Assembly: GCA_951799425.1 (NCBI GenBank)
Contig: OX637391.1
Coordinates: 9,062,551 to 9,126,550, forward strand
Length of the DNA stretch: 64,000 nucleotides
From: Ilex aquifolium
Lineage: Eukaryota; Streptophyta; Magnoliopsida; Aquifoliales; Aquifoliaceae
Reading direction: 5' to 3'
Position numbers and translations under genes: made by a program
Notes under the pieces: model-generated
Told to the model about the DNA's origin: nothing
Seen by the model: the letters and a program-made list of their open reading frames with translations, nothing else
Databases searched by the model: none
In this document: in pieces, positions 56,582 to 64,000 of the stretch
Layout: every line of letters starts with the position of its first letter
How positions within the stretch are numbered: the first letter of the stretch is position 1

Positions 56582-57660
56582 AAACATATATATAATATAT
56601 TTAAAATTATGTACACCTTTCTGTAATTACCCAAACCCTGCATTCCTCACCTTCTCCAAATGTCCAGAACCTGCACCACCAATCTTTACAGGTTTGCTGG
56701 TATGGATTCTACGGTACTGATATTCCAAATAAAATGTACGTAAGATCCAAAAACAATAAAGAAACAAAATATCTATATTACTCTAAACCAGCAATACTGT
56801 ATCTTTTCTTAGATTGTTGGAAATAATTTGAGTTATAATGTTGGTAAAGAGTTATTTGGACTTATGTTTCACAAGAAAATTTTAATATCATATAAACAAG
56901 CAAATACATTAAGTAAGCATTATAAAATTTCATATTAAGATAAATTTAGAATAGACTGGATCGTACGCTCCCTCCGTACAAAGTATTTTGATGTTCTTTT
57001 TCTAAAACACAACAATCTTAGAGAAACTACGGTATAAAGGTGAACCTCTCTATTGCAATTGATCACCTCCTAAGTTGCCTACAAAATGCATAAATATATT
57101 AAAGTATGCTCGGAAAAATATCCGGTCAGAGTTCTCTTTACAAAGAAAAGATAGAACACACACACATACACACACAGATATAAATTATAATATGATAGGT
57201 AGTCATAATGCTTTTAAAGCTATATGGGATATCCTATTAGACACCAACGGTTAGTAATTTTCATACCTTTAGGGGGCGTTTGGATAGTGGGTTAAATGTG
57301 GTTTATCCACTAGTAGGATGAGATAAAATAGGAGTGGGATCCAAAAATCCTTTGTTTGGGAAGCCATTTTTGAGGTTGCATACCAATCCCGGGTCAAGGC
57401 TTGACCCGGTTACTACAGTACCCGTTAACCCCCATAGGCCGGTCACACTTAACCCACCCCTCCCATGGGTTACAAACCCAGCCAATGGGTTAACCCCCAC
57501 ACAGACGTATTTGCCCCTCTCTTTCTCCACCCACTCACGGCGACGAATCCCTCTCTCTTTTCTCCTGTCAGATGTGCTTGTCCAAGGGTTCGCACGAAGA
57601 CGACGACATCGGTGGTGTGTGCTCGAAGAACGAAGAACAGAGCTTCTTCTTGAGGTAAGT

Positions 57661-57912
57661 TTCCGCAACAAGTTATTCTGCCCCACCGTCAACATCGACA
57701 AGCTCTGGTCGATGGTTCCGCAGGATTTGAAAAACAAGGCCAATCAAAGTAATGTTCCAATGATTGATGTGACTTAGTTTGGGTACTTCAAGGTGATTGG
57801 GAAGGGTGTCTTGCCCAGTGATCAGCCGGTGGTTGTCAAGGCTAAGCTCATTTCCAAGATTGCGGAGAAGAAAATTAAGGAGGTTGGTGGTGCTGTGGTC
57901 CTCATCGCTTAG
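57661..57912 (+). pseudogene. RPL27A: Ribosomal protein L27a 3' fragment
   Basis: The frame from 57661 reads [20 protein letters not shown], then [15 protein letters not shown], a TAG at 57775, [40 protein letters not shown] and VLIA before the stop at 57910. This is the C-terminal half or so (about 83 residues) of cytosolic 60S protein L27a (uL15). The N-terminal Arg/Gly/His-rich half is absent; upstream sequence within the element is unrelated and ends at a consensus-like GAG/GTAAGT. The TAG replaces the residue after DVT. A 67-bp tandem duplication in the presumed 3' UTR follows at 57961-58094. It cannot make a working ribosomal protein. Confidence 0.92.
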
Positions 57913-57960
57913 GTCTGGTTTATTGTTATTTGATTTTATCTGTTAGGGTTCTGAAGGTAT

Positions 57961-58094
57961 ACTGTGTTTTGGAATGCTTTGGAGATGTTATACTTTCGCT
58001 TTAATTAATCTCGACTTGCTTTTCTTTACTGTGTTTTGGAATGCTTTGGAGATGTTATACTTTCGCTTTAATTAATCTCAACTTGCTTTTCTTT
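57961..58094 (+). repeat. 67-bp tandem duplication
   Basis: Units 57961-58027 and 58028-58094 both read ACTGTGTTTTGGAATGCTTT at the start and differ at one base (CTCGACTTG versus CTCAACTTG). They lie in what is probably captured L27a 3' UTR. Confidence 0.95.
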
Positions 58095-58617
58095 ATTATA
58101 GATCTGTCCATTTCCTAAATTTGTTGATCTATTAATGGGAAATGCGGTGATACTATCAATTACCTATATTTGTTTGTTGTTTATAATAGTTAATCTAAAA
58201 TTGCTTTATCTGGTGATATTGTCTGTTGAATGGAATTTATTTTTTGTTGATTTGTGTGCTATTTTTCAATTTATGTGGATTGCTTTGCCATATTTTGTAG
58301 ATGAGTTTAAATTTGTATTGATATGTTTCTGTAATGAGTTTGACTTGTATGAGTTAGGAAATAAAAAAAGAAATTCTACCCCATTATCCAAACACCCCCT
58401 TAGGTGCATACAATGGTAGTAAATGACTAAAATATGTATTATTAATGGGTAATGAAGTGATATAATATATGTAGTTATTACAAATAACTCTCTCTAAAGA
58501 ATTCCACCAATTAAAATAAAAATATTTAAAGTCACGAAATGGAAAATAAATATGGGGCTGAAAGCCTTAAATTATTAATATGACAATAAATTTAATTTTA
58601 AATCATATATACTAACA

Positions 58618-59087
58618 TATTGTGCATATTTTTATTGTTTACTTTAGAGGGCCCCATCACATACTATAACATTCAGGCTTTATCCCTGTATCTATCATGC
58701 TAGAAAATAGCACCAGACCGAGTAAAGAAAATAGGGCACTTGGGTGGGTTTGCGATGAAGGCTAGGATGTCTTCCTCCATGCTCTTTTATCAGGAGAAAG
58801 AGAAAGAGAAAGAGAAAGAGAGAAATGATGGTGATGTGTGAGTGGAATGGGTGGCTGATGCGATAGCATAAGGATTTAAATAAGATTTTAATATATTTTA
58901 AATATTTTTACAAAAATATCTTTAAAAATCTCAAGTAATTTTATTTTGTTTAAGTGGTAAAAATATAAAAACATATAAAAGGGTAAACGACTTGATTTAA
59001 ACTTGGTTCAGGTTCAACCTATTTTCTAAAATGAGCGAACTTGAGCCGAGGTAAAATCAACTCGAGGTGTGCGCGAGCCACCTGGAA
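58618..59087. other. Anonymous DNA with a GA-rich microsatellite
   Basis: AT-rich, no gene. An AGAAAG/GAGAAA microsatellite is at about 58794-58825. Confidence 0.4.
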
Positions 59088-59095
59088 GGTTTAAC

Positions 59096-60007
59096 TAGGG
59101 GTGGTAAAAAAATCCGTTTAACCGCTTCTCTGATTCAAAACCGACCCTACTGACTGCAAATAGACAGTTTTTAATGCATCCGGTTCGGTTTCGAAATTAA
59201 ATACTAATTACTCGAGAAAATCGGTTCGGTTGATCGGTAGCTCCATCTCAAGACCCGACTCCCCGAACCGCCCGCCCATTAAACATTAAACATATATAAT
59301 ATAAAACATATATCTCAAATCTGAACACCCATTCCCTCTCTCTAGAAGTTGTTCGATGCTCCTCTCTTTCTCTCTAGAAGCTGTCCTCAATCCTCATCTT
59401 CTCAACTGTCTCACACCTGCAAGTCTCTTAGAGCATAAGATCTGATCAGATCTTGGTAGCACACTGTCGTAGATCAAATCTTCTTTGTAGCACATTCTCT
59501 CGGAGGGGTTGGAACGATTAAAACTTCATTTTTGTTTATGTGTTTTTCGTATGTGCACTCTTCTTTTGGATCTGATTTCTTTTTCTGATTTGTGCATGTT
59601 GTAAATAGATGAATTTGAATCCTTTTTTAGATCTAATTATTGAATGTTTTAAGTTTTTGAATCTGAAATTTTTTTTTGATCTGATTTGGGCATGTGTTAA
59701 TTTATTGAATTTGATTTTTTTTCTTATTTTTTGTTCATATTTGATTCGTAATTTTCGTATATATTGAAAATCTTCTAATTCAAATCTCTCTCTCTCTCTT
59801 TTTTTTTTTTTCTAGATCTGATTCAAAAGTGTGGGCTCATTCCACTCGATGACCAAACAGAAACCGACCGACACATAGGGTCGGTTGTCGGCTCGATTGA
59901 TTGTGTGGTTCGACTCGGTTCGGTTTATCATTCCCATTTCCAACTACTTATAAATCGGCTAACGGAAGTTGACACTTCCGCCCCTATTTGTTGGTTGAAC
60001 ACCCCTA
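59096..60007. mobile_element. Non-autonomous hAT element (TSD GGTTTAAC)
   Basis: GGTTTAAC is repeated exactly at 59088-59095 and 60008-60015. The ends are TAGGGGTGGT and, inverted, TAGGGGTGTTCAACC. The 912-bp interior has several GGTTCGGTT words near both ends, a CT microsatellite and T-runs, and no transposase. Confidence 0.92.
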
Positions 60008-60140
60008 GGTTTAACAGCGCAGCAAATATCTTGGCAGCCCAAGTATTAAACATGTCACATCATGCTATGTGGCCCACATGCCTGCTGCTGTACATATCTA
60101 TGAACTTGCTAAGAAACTTCATTTTACACTACATATCGGC

Positions 60141-60321
60141 CATTGAAATTTAAAATCTTATACATGTCATTAATGTAGCATTATATTAAAGGAAATTGAA
60201 GATAATGGATAATGGAGGGGATCTAAATCCCGGTCTTAGATCCCCTCCATTACCCATTCCCTTCAATTTCTCTTAATACAGTACTGAATGAATGACATGT
60301 ATAAGATTTTAAATTTCAATG
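60141..60321. mobile_element. Foldback MITE, with a related half-copy at about 60400-60500
   Basis: The halves CATTGAAATTTAAAATCTTA and TAAGATTTTAAATTTCAATG are inverted. The centre AGGGGATCTAAATCCC / GATCCCCTCCATTACC forms a second palindrome. The sequence CAATGAAATTCAAAATTTTA at about 60401 starts a diverged copy that lacks its second half. The target duplication could not be fixed. Confidence 0.75.
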
Positions 60322-60595
60322 GATAAAATGTTTCCTCATTCATTTTGTTGTTGGTGGAGTGTTAACCATTATTACGGAATTTTCTCACAAGAAAAAAACT
60401 TGTCCAATGAAATTCAAAATTTTACACGTATCACTCATCTAGCACTGTATTGAGAGAAATTAAAAAGAATGGGTAACAAAGGAGATCTAATCCCGATCAA
60501 CGCGCTTCATTTTTATGTGTACTTTTATTTTCTTGCTTTGTTTTCCACTTCTTAAACACATTCATCCCTTATGTGACTCCACCAATATAATTCAT

Positions 60596-60777
60596 AGAGT
60601 AATATTATTTGGATTTAAAAATTTAACTTTATTTGTTAATTTGATTTGTTATAATCTTTGAATTAATTGTGAGTCCCATCAAATATTAGAATTTACTCTT
60701 CATCCAATAATTCCAATGAAATCACATCATCAAGTTAGTAAACAAGATCAAATTTTTAGATCCAAATAACATTACTC
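60596..60777. mobile_element. MULE-type MITE (TSD ATAATTCAT/ATAATGCAT)
   Basis: The ends are AGAGTAATATTATTTGGA and TCCAAATAACATTACTC, inverted over about 25 bp. The flanking 9-mers at 60587-60595 and 60778-60786 differ at one base. It is 182 bp and non-coding. Confidence 0.85.
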
Positions 60778-61219
60778 ATAATGCATAATAATAGTGGTGA
60801 AGAGGCCTTAAAGCACTTCGGGCTGGTACAATAATCAAATTAAAGAAGGCACTTCCAGAGCATCCAATTAACATCAGTTTATCAAATTAACATCTAAATT
60901 AACATTCAATTAATATCATTAATTTATATTCAAACGCCGACAACAGTCGAAGATGCTTGTTATCGATCCCAAATAGTTGACATTAATCCCAAGCATTCTG
61001 TTTACTTTTTTATTTTAGAAGCATTCTGTTAAACTGTGGCCAACGTTTTTGATAAAATTCGTCTTATTGCTAAGGTTATGTATTGTACTTCTTTTACTTG
61101 CTTGAACCACGTCTCATTTGGAGTTTGTTTGAAACTTGAGGAGAATGCCATAAAGAAACCTATTTTTTCAGTTGAGTTATATATTGTCGCCACTTCTTGA
61201 ATCAACTCCTTTGTTCAAG

Positions 61220-61366
61220 AGAAAATGTTATTTGGACCTAATCCCTTATTCAATATACCATTGAATTGGTAGTGGACTCCATCTAATATTGGAACTTATA
61301 ATTAATCCAATAATTGTATTGAAACCACATCATTCAGTCATCAAATTAGTTCCTATAACATTGCTC
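61220..61366. mobile_element. MULE-type MITE (TSD TTGTTCAAG)
   Basis: TTGTTCAAG is repeated exactly at 61211-61219 and 61367-61375. The ends are AGAAAATGTTATTTGGACC and TAACATTGCTC. At 147 bp it is the shortest of this group. Confidence 0.88.
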
Positions 61367-61375
61367 TTGTTCAAG

Positions 61376-61737
61376 TGCTGAGTTTCTTACTACTGCTTAG
61401 AAACCTTTGGTTGATGATTTGCTTCAATAAACCCTTTCTTGCAGTGGGTCTATAAAATTTAAGATGAAGTGTCAAACACTAAGGGTAATTTTTCAAAATG
61501 TGAAATGTCCAATAGTGCTGATAACTTAAGAAAGAATCATTTTTCTTATTTCCTAGAACCGATTCAGCTTTTTTTGGATGTCTAAAGTTTAACTAGAATT
61601 AGTGTACATCGTTCTGATTATAAATGGTTATGCAATGAACTTTTGATGCTGCAGAAAATATAGAGAACATATTTTGGTTAGTATTAGAAAATCATTTTAG
61701 AAATCCAATTACACCATTGTGTTACTTCTTTGATTAG

Positions 61738-61826
<89 letters not shown>

Positions 61827-62691
61827 AGTCCTGTAAGAATATAAATTAGGGGAAAAAATCAAGGTTCATAAAAACTTATGATAATACTCAAATGGAACTT
61901 TCGATTTAAGCTTCATTAGATAGGAGAAATGAAAAATGTGAGGAAGAATTAGTTAGGAAAAGTATTTTAGTTAGACTTCATATGTTTGGTTTGGAGCAGG
62001 AAGAGACGTAAGTAAATGTTTGTCTATTAATTATACCACTAGACCCTCATATGGTCACACAAGAGTAATGTTTGAAAGACAAATGTGTAGAGTAGATGGT
62101 CTCCATCAGGAACGGAATTAAGATTTTATGTTGGGGGGCCAAGGATGGCATGCTCGAGAATTTTACTCAATGAAATTAGTCATCAAGTTATCATTAATGA
62201 CATTTTTTTAGTTGTATAAAACCTATAAAAATCAACTTCCATACAATATCATCGTTAAAAAAATTAGTTTGGGTCGTAAGATTAAAATTTTGATTTTGAC
62301 ATACATCATTAAAATTGGTTTGCGACAATGTCACCGTCAATTTATTCTCATATTTATGATATATTAATTTCATAGAGTACCATAATATAAATTGCATTTG
62401 TAACCCAATTTTACAGTAATTTTAAACAAGTGCCTTTTTTTGTTAGAGCACTATTCCTTCATTTGTTACATTCACCATTTAATCAAATGATTAAGCTTTT
62501 AAATACACTATAAAACACCATTTACAGAATTTCTTGAAAACATAAAGAGGAGTTTGATATTTTTAAAAAACTTAAGGTGGGTTATACGAATTTTTTAAAA
62601 AGTGAAGGGGCAACAACTATAAATGGTGGCAACGACTAGTGATTTATAAATGGTGGCAATTTTTATTCTCCATTGAACTAATCTTGGGTTG
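61376..62691. other. Anonymous DNA with a compound TA/GA microsatellite
   Basis: No gene. A compound microsatellite of alternating (TA)n and (GA)n blocks lies at about 61738-61827. The part 62640-62691 is the ancestral 3' flank of the UGT copy to the right (ATTTATAAATGGTGG, also found after the complete UGT gene). Confidence 0.5.
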
Positions 62692-62874
62692 GAGTAATGC
62701 TACATTGATCAAATTTTGAGACCAAATTTGGAGCCCAAATGACATGGCAACATGTCATTTGGAGTTTTTATTGGGGCCCAAATGACATGACACCAAATAA
62801 AGAAGTCCAACTCAGCTGCCATGTCATTTGGGCTCCAAATTTGGTCTCAAAATTTGGTCAGTGTATCATTACTG
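62692..62874. mobile_element. MULE-type MITE inserted in a UGT 3' end (TSD CTTGGGTTG)
   Basis: CTTGGGTTG is repeated exactly at 62683-62691 and 62875-62883. The ends are GAGTAATGCTACATTG and CAGTGTATCATTACTG, inverted over more than 40 bp including CAAATTTTGAGACCAAATTT. It sits across the last codons of the UGT gene at right, so the protein's C-terminus is now read from MITE sequence. Confidence 0.95.
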
Positions 62875-64000
62875 CTTGGGTTGTGGCTCCTTGTTTCACT
62901 GCTTTAAGTTCATTGATCAAAGCGATCAAATTGGCCTCAGATGAGCCGCCACTCCCCACAGCCTTCTTCGCTGCAGCACCAAGCTCCTTCGCTTGTTTCC
63001 TTATCTCCATCGCTTCTCGTCCGCCACCCATCACCAAAGCCACTGCTTTCTCCACCTCCTCTCTCCTCATCAGCCCATTCACCCCATCGTACGAGGTAGT
63101 CCATGCAGTCACTCCTACTGAAACACCAATCCTTAGCACTTTAGTCACCAACTTTTCATTATAAAACTGCTCTGCAAATAACGGCCATGTGATCAAAGGC
63201 AAGCCCGCGTTCAACCCTTCAAGAAAAGAGTTCCACCCACAGTGTGTAACCATTCCTCCAATCGCAGGGTGGTCCAAGATTAAGAGTTGAGGAGCCCACC
63301 CCTTTATAATGAATCCCTTCTTGCTCTCTCTGATCCTCTCTTCAAAACCCTCCGGCAGCCATGGATCTTCATCATTCTCTCTCTTTCGAATGACCCACAT
63401 GAATTGGTGGCCAGACGCTTCCAAACCTGCTGCTATTTCAAGAATTTGGGCACCAGGGAGCTTCGTCAAGCTCCCAAAACTAATATACAATACCGAATTG
63501 TGATCTTTGGAATTTAGCCATGTTATGCAATCGTATTCTCCAACAGCGGACTTGTTACCTCTCTGTGCCTTCTCCGATGCATCTCTGTTCACAGCACGCG
63601 AAACCGGTCCGATGTTCCAGGGTTTCATGCCCATGACTCTCTTGTAGTATTCTTCATAATCAAGCTCGAGCTCGTAGAAGCTATTTGTGATGGTGCCATA
63701 GCTTTCCTTGTCAGTTTCTTTAATAAGGTTCATGAACTTTGAAAATTCGTTTGCGGGTTTAGCGAAATCCATTAACTGAATCTTCATCATCTCTATCTTA
63801 TGCGGCAACCCTGGTAGCAAGAAAGTCTCCATGTCCGACTCCACATTTAAGTAAGGCTTATGCTGCTCGACGCTATGCTCTGCACACTGGGCAAAGTAGC
63901 TTGAACCATGGAATACGAATCTAGGAATACCGAGTTGTCTGGCTACTTGTAATGTCCACGGGAAGAACATGTCGGAGACGATGCAGTCAGGCTTCCGGTC
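62858..64000 (-). CDS. UGT73: UDP-glycosyltransferase, UGT73-like, 5' end outside window
   Basis: The frame is open from the window edge (equivalent to residue 114 of the 26580-28064 copy) to the stop at 62858, 380 residues. It has the partner Asp in CIVSDMFFPW and a full PSPG box (GWAPQLLILDHPAIGG to WPLFAEQ) with Gln last. By eye about 26 of some 360 residues differ from the complete copy, most being conservative, and no stop or frameshift is seen, so it may be functional. The C-terminus differs: after KQGATTQ it reads AVMIH then stops, encoded by the MITE at 62692-62874. Before insertion the frame would have stopped within a codon or two. The N-terminal acceptor domain with the catalytic His lies beyond the window. 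Same expected activity class as its neighbour. Confidence 0.92.
   Translation of the reverse strand, partial: DRKPDCIVSDMFFPWTLQVARQLGIPRFVFHGSSYFAQCAEHSVEQHKPYLNVESDMETFLLPGLPHKIEMMKIQLMDFAKPANEFSKFMNLIKETDKESYGTITNSFYELELDYEEYYKRVMGMKPWNIGPVSRAVNRDASEKAQRGNKSAVGEYDCITWLNSKDHNSVLYISFGSLTKLPGAQILEIAAGLEASGHQFMWVIRKRENDEDPWLPEGFEERIRESKKGFIIKGWAPQLLILDHPAIGGMVTHCGWNSFLEGLNAGLPLITWPLFAEQFYNEKLVTKVLRIGVSVGVTAWTTSYDGVNGLMRREEVEKAVALVMGGGREAMEIRKQAKELGAAAKKAVGSGGSSEANLIALINELKAVKQGATTQAVMIH

Larger units (their letters stand above)
57272..58399. mobile_element. PIF/Harbinger-like non-autonomous element with a captured gene
   Basis: The ends GGGGGCGTTTGGATAGTGGG and, inverted, GGGGGTGTTTGGATAATGGG differ at two of 20 positions. 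TTA is present on both sides (57269-57271 and 58400-58402), the 3-bp duplication of PIF/Harbinger elements. The copia-like LTR copy 1 shows the site without the element. The 1,128-bp interior has no transposase but contains a ribosomal protein L27a pseudogene with 3' UTR. Confidence 0.9.
56815..58617 (-). repeat. Copia-like LTR copy 2, split by a Harbinger-like element
   Basis: It begins TGTTGGAAATAATTTGAG and ends ATATACTAACA, about 672 bp after removing the insertion at 57272-58399. It matches 37843-40704 without that copy's Helitron. No internal region is attached on either side and no convincing 5-bp duplication was found, so its status (solo LTR or broken element) is open. Confidence 0.6.

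Noticed and set aside
58135..58419. 94-codon open frame after the L27a pseudogene
   Set aside because: AT-rich, hydrophobic by composition, crosses the Harbinger-like end, and has no domain.
56810..58622. 5-bp target duplication for copia-like LTR copy 2
   Set aside because: The flanks TAGAT and TATTG do not match well enough, so it was not called a confirmed solo LTR.

Overview
This is plant nuclear DNA, most likely from a eudicot. It is AT-rich and intron-bearing, packed with nested plant transposons, and carries a small cluster of UGT73-type (group D) UDP-glycosyltransferase genes. I cannot name the species. No bacterial, organellar, rRNA, tRNA or CRISPR feature was seen.

Host genes. Only the UGT family is clearly host-derived. 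There are three copies: a complete intronless gene on the minus strand (26580-28064, 494 codons), a second minus-strand copy running off the right edge (62858-64000), and a 5' fragment on the plus strand (17467-17766) cut short beside a hAT insertion. The complete gene keeps the catalytic His/Asp pair and the 44-residue PSPG box ending in Gln. A ribosomal protein L27a pseudogene (57661-57912) sits inside a PIF/Harbinger-like element. Everything else is transposon or anonymous AT-rich DNA.

Layout. 1-6362: 3' part of an Athila-type Ty3/gypsy element with five in-frame stops, then its 3' LTR. 6528-7970: a GGT-rich minisatellite. 8130-8472: foldback MITE. 9254-9858: solo LTR. 10849-17315: a MITE with a 6.3-kb Mutator-like element (MULE) beside it, holding a broken FAR1-like transposase gene. 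17467-18314: UGT fragment plus hAT. 18673-19665: Helitron. 19860-21302: SINE-like sequence split by a 1.3-kb MULE-type element. 21440-22830: copia relic and a decayed antisense-ORF-type relic. 23897-26556: probable Helitron ending 24 bp from the UGT gene. 29614-33700: truncated Helitron carrying a 2-kb solo LTR. 34324-35720: MULE transposase and gypsy integrase relics. 37843-40704: copia-like LTR split by a Helitron. 43365-56581: a young, nearly complete 13.2-kb Tat-lineage gypsy element with matching AAACA target duplications. 56815-58617: second copia-like LTR split by the Harbinger element. 59096-62874: hAT, foldback element and several MITEs next to the third UGT copy.

How it fits together. 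The most striking unit is the Tat-type element. Its gag-pol frame lies on the minus strand. Between integrase and the 3' LTR it carries two spliced genes on the opposite strand, both for Transposase_28-like proteins with acidic and coiled-coil C-termini. The downstream one is uninterrupted. A second theme is dating by nesting: paralogous empty sites and target duplications (9 bp MULE, 8 bp hAT, 5 bp LTR, 3 bp Harbinger) give insertion order at many points. A family of 150-185 bp MULE-type MITEs has at least seven copies here, one of which supplies the C-terminus and stop codon of a UGT gene.
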